Of a stretch of 64,000 bases of DNA, positions 8,283 to 16,058 are shown in pieces (position 1 is the stretch's first letter; each line of letters starts with the position of its first letter). The notes below the pieces were generated by a model. It worked only from the letters and a program-made list of their open reading frames with translations, did not search any database and had not been told where the DNA came from. The position numbers and the translations under genes were made by a program. Source of the DNA: Lawsonibacter hominis (GTDB lineage Bacteria > Bacillota > Clostridia > Oscillospirales > Oscillospiraceae); NCBI RefSeq assembly GCF_014287895.1, contig NZ_JACOPP010000002.1:190749-254748 (forward strand), read 5' to 3'.

Positions 8283-9116
8283 TCACATCAACGCGCGCAG
8301 ACTGCGCTCCAACACCACGCCCGCGACCTCCAGCCGGTATTCCTGGGAAGCGCGCACGTCGCTGATGGGCGAGATCTCGCTGCGGGCCAGTTCCACCGCC
8401 CGGGTGATGCGCTCTTCCGTCAGAGGCTGGGCATCGAGCAGCGCCTCGGTCTGCCTCAGGCGGATGGGCGTCGGCGCCACGGACCCGTAGGCCACGCGCC
8501 AGCCTTCCCCCGTTTTGAGCACGGTGGCGCAAAGGGTGGACAGATCCACTTCCCGGCGGCGTGAAATCTTGGTGAACACCCCGTTTGCACCGGGGATGGC
8601 AGGTACCCGGACGGCGGTGACGATCTCCCCGGGACGCAGACTGGTCTTGCGCACGAAGACGAAGAACTCGTCCAGCGGGATCTCCCGTTCTCCCTCGCGA
8701 CTGACCGCCACGACGCTGGCCCCATAGGCCAGCAGCGGCGTCGCGGTATCCGCCAGAGGGGAGGCGTTAATGAGGTTGCCGGCGCAGGTGGCCCGATTGC
8801 GCACCTGCTTGGAACCCACGCTCAGCGCCGCCTTGGCCAGAGTCGGGTAGTGGGTGCAGACCAGCGCCTCGTTCCCCAGCTCGTTCATCGTGACACAGGC
8901 CCCTATGGTGAGGCCGTGCTCCGGATCATAGGCGATCCCTCTCAGCCCGGGGATCCGTTTGATATCAATGACCGCCTTGGGCGCGATGAGCTTTTCGCGC
9001 AGCTGGATGACCACGTCTGTGCCGCCGTTGAGCAGCTTGCCCTCCGCTTCAAACCGGTCCAGCAGATCAAACGCCTCCTCCAGGGCAGCAGGGGCGTAAT
9101 ATTCAAATGCTTTCAT
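8283..9116 (-). CDS. Molybdenum hydroxylase FAD-binding subunit
   Basis: A 277-residue medium subunit, the FAD-binding domain of the xanthine dehydrogenase/CO dehydrogenase type. LLNGGTDVV near residue 30 and the TCAGNLINASPLADT stretch near residue 105 are its FAD-binding motifs; the C-terminal CO_deh_flav_C domain follows. It transfers electrons from the Fe-S subunit to the final acceptor. The start at 9116 overlaps the stop of the upstream membrane-protein gene by ATGA. Together the three genes encode a complete hydroxylase, transcribed medium-small-large. Confidence 0.93.
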   Translation of the reverse strand: MKAFEYYAPAALEEAFDLLDRFEAEGKLLNGGTDVVIQLREKLIAPKAVIDIKRIPGLRGIAYDPEHGLTIGACVTMNELGNEALVCTHYPTLAKAALSVGSKQVRNRATCAGNLINASPLADTATPLLAYGASVVAVSREGEREIPLDEFFVFVRKTSLRPGEIVTAVRVPAIPGANGVFTKISRRREVDLSTLCATVLKTGEGWRVAYGSVAPTPIRLRQTEALLDAQPLTEERITRAVELARSEISPISDVRASQEYRLEVAGVVLERSLRALM

Positions 9117-9691
9117 CCCATTCCCTCCTTTCGCAGGGATACGGGCCGTTCCTGCGCCGGTCCGGCGAACGCCCTGCGCGCTCCGAAACTCAGCCGTTGG
9201 GCCACCAGGCCGCTCAGCCGGGTCCGATCGCCCAGATAGAGCGCCAGATCCTTCCACGCTCCGTCCGAAAGCGGAGCCGCCGGGTCCGCACAGACCTGCA
9301 GGAACAGCTTGTGGAGCAGGAACAACGAGTTGTAATAGTCGAAATAGTGCTTTTTCAGATGGGCGCTTTGCCCAATGGACTGAAACAGCGCCCGCAGCGT
9401 TTCGTCCAGCTGTGCGTCATAACGAGCCATCTCCCCGCTTCCGCCCAGCAGGAACGCATTCCGTACCGCCTCCGGCTGTTCCTCCATCGGCAGGAGCCGG
9501 CGCAGGCCGGAGGCGTCGGTCATGACGCGCGGCAGAAGATCCTCTCTCCCCGCGGCGTAATCCCTGGCCTCCAGAAACAGCAGCCCGAAACGGTCCCCCA
9601 TCGCATGGGTGGAGCGGTTTTTCCAGAAATAGACCAGGCAGAGCGCGGCGATGACCAGAGCCATCATCCCATAGGCCAGCAGCTGCTGCAT
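9113..9691 (-). CDS. Unknown membrane-anchored protein inside the catabolic operon
   Basis: A 192-residue protein that I do not recognise. One N-terminal transmembrane segment (MQQLLAYGMMALVIAALCLV, residues 1-20) is followed by a charged, mostly helical soluble part without clear motifs; a YFDYYNSLFLLHKLFLQVC stretch near residue 130 is strongly amphipathic. The start at 9691 is set by AAGGGAGGAG; the open frame runs further upstream without an RBS. It is coupled to the FAD-subunit gene by an ATGA overlap, which ties it functionally to the hydroxylase. It could anchor the enzyme at the membrane, but that is inference. Confidence 0.75.
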   Translation of the reverse strand: MQQLLAYGMMALVIAALCLVYFWKNRSTHAMGDRFGLLFLEARDYAAGREDLLPRVMTDASGLRRLLPMEEQPEAVRNAFLLGGSGEMARYDAQLDETLRALFQSIGQSAHLKKHYFDYYNSLFLLHKLFLQVCADPAAPLSDGAWKDLALYLGDRTRLSGLVAQRLSFGARRAFAGPAQERPVSLRKEGMG

Positions 9692-9733
9692 CTTCTCCTC
9701 CCTTTCCGCTGTCCATCCCGGACCGATCCCCAA

Positions 9734-9765
9734 CCAGGGGCAGTTCCGCGCGGAACTGCCCCTGG
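9734..9765. other. Perfect 32-base palindrome inside the operon
   Basis: A continuous palindrome, CCAGGGGCAGTTCCGC followed by its exact complement, lies between the cyclase gene and the membrane-protein gene. It has no spacer and no T-run on the minus strand, so it is not a standard terminator. It could form a strong RNA hairpin that changes the ratio of upstream to downstream gene expression, or bind a dimeric regulator. Confidence 0.55.
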
Positions 9766-9775
9766 CAGCGGTACA

Positions 9776-10576
9776 TCACACGTCTTCGAAGCCGTCGAAG
9801 GCCACGATGCGGGAGATGCAGCTTTCCCCGTCCACCAGCTTCCACGGGAAGCAGCCGATGATCACGCGTTTGTTGGACAGCTGCTCGATCTCGCCGCCCA
9901 GGCACTCGGCATGGATCGCCTCGTAGGGCTTGCAGAACAGCTCGATATGCATGGCCTGATAACGGTCCGGCCAGGGATATACCTCGTTGAGCGCCTTGCC
10001 GTAGCGCTCCCGGAAGACCTTGTCGCACTTCTCGGCCTCCATGGGCTCCCAGTCGCGGATCTTGGTGTTCATGGGGTGGTCGGCGGAGCCGCAGTCCACG
10101 CCGATCCAGCGGATCTTCTTGTCGCGCACCCACTGAATAAAGTCCAGGGAGGGCCCCGGGTGGCGGAGCATATAGCGCCGCTCGTCGGCGGTGGGAGAAT
10201 CCCATCCATAGATGTGATAGCCCGTGTTGATGATGAGGATGTCGCCCTCCTTCACTTCGACCCGCTTCTCGATGTCCTCAGGGGTGTAGATGCCCCAGTC
10301 CTCGGCCTGGTCGGACAGGTCCACCACCACGCCGGGAGCGCACAGTTTGGTCAGCTCCAGAGAGGCCATGTCCCGTCCGGCGGTGTCAAAATGCAGCGGG
10401 CCGTCCAGATGGGTGCCCACGTGGTTGGAATGGGTCAGCAGCTGGCCGTTGGCGCCGTTGGGGGCCAGACGCTTGAAGAATTTCATCTGCAGCGGTTCGT
10501 AAGTAGGCCAAGGGGGCGTGTTGATCCCGATGGGGATGCTCAGATCATACATTTTGATGTCGGACCATTTGCTCAT
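9776..10576 (-). CDS. Cyclase-family metal-dependent hydrolase
   Basis: A 266-residue member of the cyclase family (kynurenine formamidase, isatin hydrolase and relatives). The metal-binding signature HSNHVGTHLDGPLHFD (HxGTHxDxPxHF) lies near residues 70-85. Members hydrolyse amide bonds, often in a ring or an N-formyl group. In this context a cyclic amide produced by the molybdenum hydroxylase, or a ureido compound, is a plausible substrate, but the actual one is unknown. It lies 42 bases after the DUF1116 gene and before the palindrome at 9734. Confidence 0.88.
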   Translation of the reverse strand: MSKWSDIKMYDLSIPIGINTPPWPTYEPLQMKFFKRLAPNGANGQLLTHSNHVGTHLDGPLHFDTAGRDMASLELTKLCAPGVVVDLSDQAEDWGIYTPEDIEKRVEVKEGDILIINTGYHIYGWDSPTADERRYMLRHPGPSLDFIQWVRDKKIRWIGVDCGSADHPMNTKIRDWEPMEAEKCDKVFRERYGKALNEVYPWPDRYQAMHIELFCKPYEAIHAECLGGEIEQLSNKRVIIGCFPWKLVDGESCISRIVAFDGFEDV

Positions 10577-10618
10577 AACGAAACCTCCTATCGTCTTGCC
10601 GGTACTGTTTCCTGCGTA

Positions 10619-12046
10619 CTATTCGCACCAGGCCTGCGCGCAGGCCTCAATGGCCTTGCGGAAGCACTCCGCCGGCGGGTGCACCAATCCCGCGCCCACC
10701 TGTCCCACGCCGTAGTCCTTGTGGGCGATGCCGGTGTTGATGATGGGCCGGATGCCGGTCTCCACGACCTTCAGAAGGTCGATACCGGTGGCGCTGCCCC
10801 GGAAATCCAGGGAGGGGATCTTGTAGGCGCTGCCCTCCCCCACCGTGATCTCATACATCTGGGTGGAGTAGTTGATGGCGTCCTGCACCTGGCCGCCCAC
10901 AAACTGGACGATGGCCGGGGCCGCCGCCATGCAGAAGCCGCCGATCCCCGCCGTCTCGGTGATGCAGCTGTCCCCCAGATCCGGATTGGCGTCCGCATCG
11001 TCAAATCCGGGGAAGTACAGCCCCTTGACCATCTCCGCCGGAGCGGTGAACCACGCTTCCGGCCCAAGGCCCGCGATGCGGATACCGAAGTCGGTCCCGT
11101 TGCGGCACATGGTGGCCACCACAGTGGAGCAGGGCACGTCAAAGACCGGGTCCATGGTGCACTTGCAGGCGGGCATCGACAGGTTCAGGAACGTGTGGTC
11201 ATTGTTGTTCAGGAAGGCCAGCGCCTCCATCTGCCGCTCTCTGGGGAAATCCGTGCCCAGCACGTCCGGAAGGATCGCTCGGAGAAACAGGGATGTGCCC
11301 GCCTTGTTGCGGTTATGGGCCTCGTCCCCCATCTGGAGCGCTTGGGCGATCATGACCTTCATATCAACTTCGCCATGGCGCTCCAGCGCCGCCTTCAGTA
11401 CGGGATAGTACTCGTCCCGCATGCGCCTGAGCCGGTCGAAGACCTCTTGGTCGCAGGCGCCGAAGCGCAGGACCTTGCCCAGGCCCTCGTTCATCGTGCA
11501 GTAGGCGTGGTTGCCGAAGGTCTTGTTCACGAGATGCCACACCGGCATGGAATAGGTCACCACGCCCGCCATAGGCCCTACGGCGCTGTGGTGGTGGCAG
11601 GGAGCGAAGGTGATCCTTCCGCTGGCGGCCAGGGCCTCCGCTTCCTCCAGGTCCTTGGCCAGCCCCTCGTAGATCAGACCGCCCATCACCGCACCCCGGA
11701 CGGGACCGCACATACGCTGCCAGGTGACCGGAGGCCCGGCGTGGAGGATGGTGGTCGGGGTCATACCGGGGATCGCCTCCCCGGCGGTGGACATCCCCAC
11801 CAGCACCGGCTGGGCCGCCAGAATGCGCCGCAGCGCCTCCTGGTTGGCCGCGGCGATCGTCTCGCTCAGCGGCGCCTGGCGCAGTTTGCGCAGGCAGGCG
11901 GCGATCTTCTTGTCCCCGCCGGCAACCGGCTTCCAGTCTACGTGGACGGCGCTTTTGCCCTGTTTGATCAAGTCCTGGTAAAAAGACTCGATTCCGAAAT
12001 TCACCACCGAAAGCTTGCGTTCAAACAACTGGTTGACTTTGCTCAT
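10619..12046 (-). CDS. allG: DUF1116 protein, YlbE/AllG-type carbamoyltransferase subunit
   Basis: A 475-residue member of DUF1116 (E. coli YlbE). In E. coli the FdrA, YlbE and YlbF proteins, encoded together in the allantoin regulon, have been assigned as oxamate carbamoyltransferase (AllF, AllG, AllH). All three partners occur here in one run of genes, which supports a carbamoyl-transferring complex. The protein is soluble with several Gly/Cys-rich conserved stretches (for example PACKCTMDPVFDVPCS near residue 300). The real acceptor or donor in this organism need not be oxamate, because no other allantoin gene is in the window. Confidence 0.88.
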   Translation of the reverse strand: MSKVNQLFERKLSVVNFGIESFYQDLIKQGKSAVHVDWKPVAGGDKKIAACLRKLRQAPLSETIAAANQEALRRILAAQPVLVGMSTAGEAIPGMTPTTILHAGPPVTWQRMCGPVRGAVMGGLIYEGLAKDLEEAEALAASGRITFAPCHHHSAVGPMAGVVTYSMPVWHLVNKTFGNHAYCTMNEGLGKVLRFGACDQEVFDRLRRMRDEYYPVLKAALERHGEVDMKVMIAQALQMGDEAHNRNKAGTSLFLRAILPDVLGTDFPRERQMEALAFLNNNDHTFLNLSMPACKCTMDPVFDVPCSTVVATMCRNGTDFGIRIAGLGPEAWFTAPAEMVKGLYFPGFDDADANPDLGDSCITETAGIGGFCMAAAPAIVQFVGGQVQDAINYSTQMYEITVGEGSAYKIPSLDFRGSATGIDLLKVVETGIRPIINTGIAHKDYGVGQVGAGLVHPPAECFRKAIEACAQAWCE

Positions 12047-12061
12047 CTCTTCCTCCCCCCT

Positions 12062-13618
12062 CTACAGATGCGCCAGGATGCGCTGGGTGAAACGAGTGGC
12101 CTGGGCATTGGAGGGCAGAACGATGGCGCCCGCGTTGGCCAGCTTCATCCGGGAGCCGGACAGGCTCTGGGGGTCTGCTTCCGTACCGCAGACCGAGGCC
12201 ACTACCGCCAGATAACGCCCCTCCTGGGCCGCCAGCGCCTTGGCGCTGCGGATGGCCTCAGACAAATCCTGCGCCGGGTCCTCATGAGAGCCGTAACCGA
12301 TGACGCAGTCCACCAGTACCACCGCCGCCGCCGGGTCCGCCGCCTCCGTGACCACGCGTTCCGCCCGCAGGGAGGGATCGATCATGGGGTGCGGCCGTCC
12401 CACGGTAAACGCATCGTCCCCGAAGTCCAGGAAGGTGTGCTCCCGGCTTTCGCCGCCGCGGGCGTCCGCCAGCCGGTCCTCCGGCTTCAGCGGGATATTG
12501 GAGTAAATATGGCCCAGCGAGGCGATCATCAGCTTCATCGCCTCATCACAGAGCGTACCGCCGGTGTAAAGGCCCCGGACATACTTCTGGCCCGGCGCCA
12601 TTTTGGCCGCCTCGGCCGCCGCCAGCTCTTCCGCTTTCAGCTGGCCCATGGCAAAGCCGGTGAAGTCTTCCGGCGTCTCGTCCCGGGCCAGCGCGGCGGC
12701 TTTGTGGGCCGCGTCTTCCAGGGAGACGGCGGCGTACAGGCCCCGTCTTTCGATCTCCGAGGCTTCGCCGCCGATAAAGCATACCACGGTGGGCTTGCCG
12801 CCCGCCGCCGCCTGATCCAGGATCTTTGCGGCGATCTCCGGCGCGGGGGGCTTGGAGACCAGCGTGATCACCTTTGTCTTCGGATCGTGGATCAGCGCAT
12901 CCAGTCCAAGCCTCATCATGATGCCGCCGATTTCCTGCTTCAGGTCCCGCCCGCCGGTGCCCAGCAGCTGCGAAATGCCGCAGCCCAGCTGATCGATGAT
13001 GCAGGAGACCTCCTGCGCGCCGGTACCCGAAGCGCACACCATACCGATGTCGCCGCTCTTTACCACATTGGCGAAGGCAAGGGGCGTGTTGTTGACGATG
13101 GCGGTACCGCAGTCGGGACCCATGACCAGCAGCTCCCGGGATGCGGCAAACTCCTTGAGGTCCTTTTCCTCTTCCATGGTCACGTTGTCGGAGAAGAGCA
13201 TCACGTTGATCTCGTGCTCCAGGCAGCTGCGCGCCACCTCGTAGGCGTACTTGCCGGGCACCGAGATGACCGCCATGTTCAGCCCGCTCTCCAGCTTGAG
13301 CGCACCCTCCAGGGTGGGCGGAAAGTAATCCGTCTTGCGTTTGTCGGCCTTTTTGTTGAGCAGCTCATCCACCTTTGCCACTACGGCGCTGAAAGCGTCT
13401 TCGCTCTCACAGCTGGCCGCCACGAAAAAGTCGTTGGCGGTGACCGCGTCGAAGCCCTCCCCCGCCAGGCCGATATTTGCCGCGATCTCGCGGTTCAGAT
13501 CCGTCCCCATGCCCACCAGCGCCTCGGTGACGCCGGGCAGCTTTTTCACATCCTTGGAGATGATCATCAGGGTGACGGAATCGTAATACGCGTTTTTCCG
13601 TACCTCTAGCTTAATCAA
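12062..13618 (-). CDS. fdrA: FdrA-family acyl-CoA synthetase-like protein (AllF-type)
   Basis: A 518-residue protein with the fold of succinyl-CoA synthetase. An N-terminal domain is followed by a CoA-ligase-like module with GPDCGTAI (residues 168-175), ASGTGAQEV (196-204) and GTGGRDL (220-226), then a second ligase-CoA-like domain. The phosphorylatable His of SucD is not seen at the matching place, as expected for FdrA. TTG at 13618, seven bases after GGAGGG, is the best start; the frame stays open to 13744 without an RBS. It overlaps the 3' end of the DUF2877 gene by 8 bases. It is the proposed catalytic core of the carbamoyltransferase set. Confidence 0.88.
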   Translation of the reverse strand: MIKLEVRKNAYYDSVTLMIISKDVKKLPGVTEALVGMGTDLNREIAANIGLAGEGFDAVTANDFFVAASCESEDAFSAVVAKVDELLNKKADKRKTDYFPPTLEGALKLESGLNMAVISVPGKYAYEVARSCLEHEINVMLFSDNVTMEEEKDLKEFAASRELLVMGPDCGTAIVNNTPLAFANVVKSGDIGMVCASGTGAQEVSCIIDQLGCGISQLLGTGGRDLKQEIGGIMMRLGLDALIHDPKTKVITLVSKPPAPEIAAKILDQAAAGGKPTVVCFIGGEASEIERRGLYAAVSLEDAAHKAAALARDETPEDFTGFAMGQLKAEELAAAEAAKMAPGQKYVRGLYTGGTLCDEAMKLMIASLGHIYSNIPLKPEDRLADARGGESREHTFLDFGDDAFTVGRPHPMIDPSLRAERVVTEAADPAAAVVLVDCVIGYGSHEDPAQDLSEAIRSAKALAAQEGRYLAVVASVCGTEADPQSLSGSRMKLANAGAIVLPSNAQATRFTQRILAHL

Positions 13619-14468
13619 TGCGTATCCCTCCAATGGCACAGGCATCCAGGACGCCAAAATAGACTCCGGTGAGGAAATCATAGCCGGAACTGCTGCCGAA
13701 GCTGGCCACCCGCAGCAGCCAGGTATGCAGCGCCCGGCGCTCACCGCCCCGGCGCAGGCAGCCGATCAGGCCGAGCGCGTCCTCCGAAAAATGCCCCTCC
13801 CCCGCCCGCAGGAGCAGGGCTGCGCTGATATCGTTGGTGCCCCGGGCCGCAGCGGCAGCGATTGCCTCCGCCATACCGGCCCACGCGCCTCCAGACGGCA
13901 GCAGCGCCAGATAGCCGCAGATCAGATCGTCCGATGAGGGGGTCAGCCCCGGCCCGCACCCCGCCATCCGGCGGGCCGCCCGGGCGGCGGTCTCGGTCTC
14001 CCCCGCCCGCACCGCCCGGCGCAGCGTCTCCAACCGGGGCGCCAGCAACCCGGCATAGAGGCCGTCGCTCCGCCCCAGGGCCAGCCGGGCCAGGCCTTCC
14101 TCCGGCGCCGCCGCCAAAAACTGCCGGACCATCCGTGCTCCCTCCGCGCCAGGCGCCGGCCCGGGCGTCAGATGCAGGTCCACCGCGCGGCTGGCTCCGA
14201 AGGACACCGCAACCGCCCCATCCACGGCGATCCCCCTGGAGCCGAGCGACAGCACGCCCGGCTCCAGGACCGTGTAATCCATCTCCTCTTCCAATCGGAC
14301 CGCATAGGGCTGCAGGCATTTGCGCGGCGAAAGCAGGGTGACCAGGCCCAGCGGGGTATCCAGGTTGGCCGCCTCCCGAAAACGAGAGTGGAGCCGCGCA
14401 GGAAAGCACTGTCCCTCCAGGGCTGTCCGCAGCGCCGCACAGATCCGCTCTGCCTGTACTGTAGTCAC
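13611..14468 (-). CDS. allH: DUF2877 protein, YlbF/AllH-type carbamoyltransferase subunit
   Basis: A 285-residue member of DUF2877 (E. coli YlbF/AllH), with the conserved GCGPGLTPSSDDLICGYL near residues 170-187. It begins with GTG five bases after the DUF35 stop and overlaps fdrA, so it is tightly co-expressed. It is the third partner of FdrA and DUF1116. No RBS with good spacing is visible for the GTG; translation is probably by re-initiation. The Gly/Ala-rich make-up reflects high GC and is not a sign of damage. Confidence 0.86.
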   Translation of the reverse strand: MTTVQAERICAALRTALEGQCFPARLHSRFREAANLDTPLGLVTLLSPRKCLQPYAVRLEEEMDYTVLEPGVLSLGSRGIAVDGAVAVSFGASRAVDLHLTPGPAPGAEGARMVRQFLAAAPEEGLARLALGRSDGLYAGLLAPRLETLRRAVRAGETETAARAARRMAGCGPGLTPSSDDLICGYLALLPSGGAWAGMAEAIAAAAARGTNDISAALLLRAGEGHFSEDALGLIGCLRRGGERRALHTWLLRVASFGSSSGYDFLTGVYFGVLDACAIGGIRID

Positions 14469-14472
14469 GTCC

Positions 14473-14817
14473 TCAGGGTTTCTGGAAGATAAAGCCGTAA
14501 TAGTCCTTCCCGACGCCCTCCTTGACGACCCCCACGGTGGAAATCAGGTCCATGCCGATCTCCGGACGCTCGTCAAAGCCGAGCTGACCGGTGGCGGTGA
14601 CGCCGTTGTCGAACTGCACGATGCCGAAATTGAGCCATGCCTTCATGTACCCCTCCGGCAGGTTGAACACCCGGGTCCAGGTCAATAGCTTACAGTGGCC
14701 CTCCAAAGGCTCCTGCGTGAAGGAGCGGCCGTCGCATTCGGGATTCTGGCACACGGCATAGCGCGGATGATGCAGCTTGCCGCACTTGTCGCACCGATAC
14801 GCATACATTTCTTGCAT
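14473..14817 (-). CDS. DUF35 Zn-ribbon/OB-fold protein
   Basis: A 114-residue protein with an N-terminal zinc ribbon (Cys 9, 12, 23 and 28) followed by an OB-fold, the DUF35/ChsH2-C layout. Such proteins form obligate complexes with thiolase-fold enzymes: ChsH2 with the aldolase Ltp2 in steroid breakdown, and the archaeal acetoacetyl-CoA thiolase/HMG-CoA synthase channel. The adjacent upstream gene encodes exactly such a thiolase-fold protein 14 bases away. The start at 14817 follows AAGGAGGGG with normal spacing. Confidence 0.88.
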   Translation of the reverse strand: MQEMYAYRCDKCGKLHHPRYAVCQNPECDGRSFTQEPLEGHCKLLTWTRVFNLPEGYMKAWLNFGIVQFDNGVTATGQLGFDERPEIGMDLISTVGVVKEGVGKDYYGFIFQKP

Positions 14818-14831
14818 TCCGGTCCCCTCCT

Positions 14832-16028
14832 TTACTTCGTTGTGACGATGGTGGCGACGACGTTGTTGCCGAAGCCGCCGAAGTTGACCGCAAGGCCGGT
14901 CCTGGCGCCCTCGACCTGGCGTCCCTCGGCCTCGCCCCGGACCTGACGGACCAGCTCCACCACCTGGGACACGCCGGTGGCGCCCAGCGGATGGCCCTTG
15001 GCCTTCAGGCCGCCGGAGGTATTGATCGGGATCCTCCCGCCGATCTCGGTCTCGCCCCGGCGGACCGCCAGGTGGGCCTCGCCCTTGGGAAACAGTCCGC
15101 ACTCCTCGCTCTCGGCCAGTTCCAGGATGAGGAAGGCGTCGTGCAGCTCCGCGCAGTCGATGTCCTCGGGTCCCATCCCCGCCATCTGATAGGCGCGCTC
15201 GGCGGCGGTGCGCACCGCCAGCAGCTCGGTGGGATCGGCGCGGTCTGCCACATAGTGGGTGTCGGTGGCGGAGGCGATGCCGGCGATGCGGGCAAAGGTC
15301 TTATGACCGAAGCCCAGCTCCTCCTGCTTATCCTTGGCCACCAGCAGCACGGCGGCGGCGCCGTCGGAGACGGGGCACATATCGAACTGGCGCAGGGGAT
15401 CGGCCACCATGGGGCTGGTGGCGTCTACGTACCGGGGGTCGCTGATGCGCTCCAGCTTTACCTTGCGCTGGATATGGGCGCAGGGGTTATGGGTGGCGTT
15501 GTCGTGATTTTTCACCGAGATGCGGGCGAGATCCTCGCTGGTCTCGCCGTACTTCTCAAAGCGCAGGCGGGTGAACATGCCTGCGAAGGAGGGCAGGGTC
15601 AGCCCGTAGGGGTACTCGCCCGTGGGGTGGAGCATGGTGGCCACGAAATCGGTGGCCTCCCAGCCGGATACCACCCGCATCTGCTCGCCGCCGACCACCA
15701 GCACGCAGTCGCACACGCCGGAGGCGATGGCCATATACCCCAGCTTGATGGCAGAGGCCCCCGAGGCCGGACCGTTCTCAATGCACTCGGCCATGGCGGG
15801 CCGGATATTCAGGGTGTCCACCAGGGCGGAGGCCGAGCCGCTGATCCGGTTGAGCATCCCGGCGCCCATGGAGGCCACGAATACCTGGTCGATCACGTTG
15901 TCCTTGCCGGTCTTGGCGCCGGCATCGTCCATGGCCTGGAGGGCGGCCTGAGTGATCAGCTCCAGAAACGTGCCCTCCCACTTGCCGAATTTTGTGTGGC
16001 CTACGCCGACGATTCCTACCTGCCGCAT
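14832..16028 (-). CDS. SCP2-type thiolase-fold protein lacking the canonical Cys
   Basis: A 398-residue thiolase superfamily protein of the SCP-x/Ltp2 group. In the segment where thiolases carry the acylated Cys (CASG or CATG), this one reads ENGPASGASA, with Pro at about residue 87; the nearest Cys is at residue 82. The later catalytic elements HDAF (296-299) and GHPLGATG (345-352) are kept. Loss of the nucleophile with a DUF35 partner recalls Ltp2-ChsH2 retro-aldolases, so a C-C cleaving or forming aldolase on a CoA thioester is more likely than a thiolase. MRQVGIVGVG at 16028 is the family-like start; an ATG at 16040 is also possible. Confidence 0.86.
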   Translation of the reverse strand: MRQVGIVGVGHTKFGKWEGTFLELITQAALQAMDDAGAKTGKDNVIDQVFVASMGAGMLNRISGSASALVDTLNIRPAMAECIENGPASGASAIKLGYMAIASGVCDCVLVVGGEQMRVVSGWEATDFVATMLHPTGEYPYGLTLPSFAGMFTRLRFEKYGETSEDLARISVKNHDNATHNPCAHIQRKVKLERISDPRYVDATSPMVADPLRQFDMCPVSDGAAAVLLVAKDKQEELGFGHKTFARIAGIASATDTHYVADRADPTELLAVRTAAERAYQMAGMGPEDIDCAELHDAFLILELAESEECGLFPKGEAHLAVRRGETEIGGRIPINTSGGLKAKGHPLGATGVSQVVELVRQVRGEAEGRQVEGARTGLAVNFGGFGNNVVATIVTTK

Positions 16029-16058
16029 AACAGGCACCATCCTTTCACATCGCGTCGG

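Noticed and set aside
9107..13609. A 1,500-codon open frame on the plus strand opposite the catabolic genes
   Set aside because: It lies antisense to five convincing minus-strand genes, has no domain and a composition typical of the complement of high-GC coding sequence.
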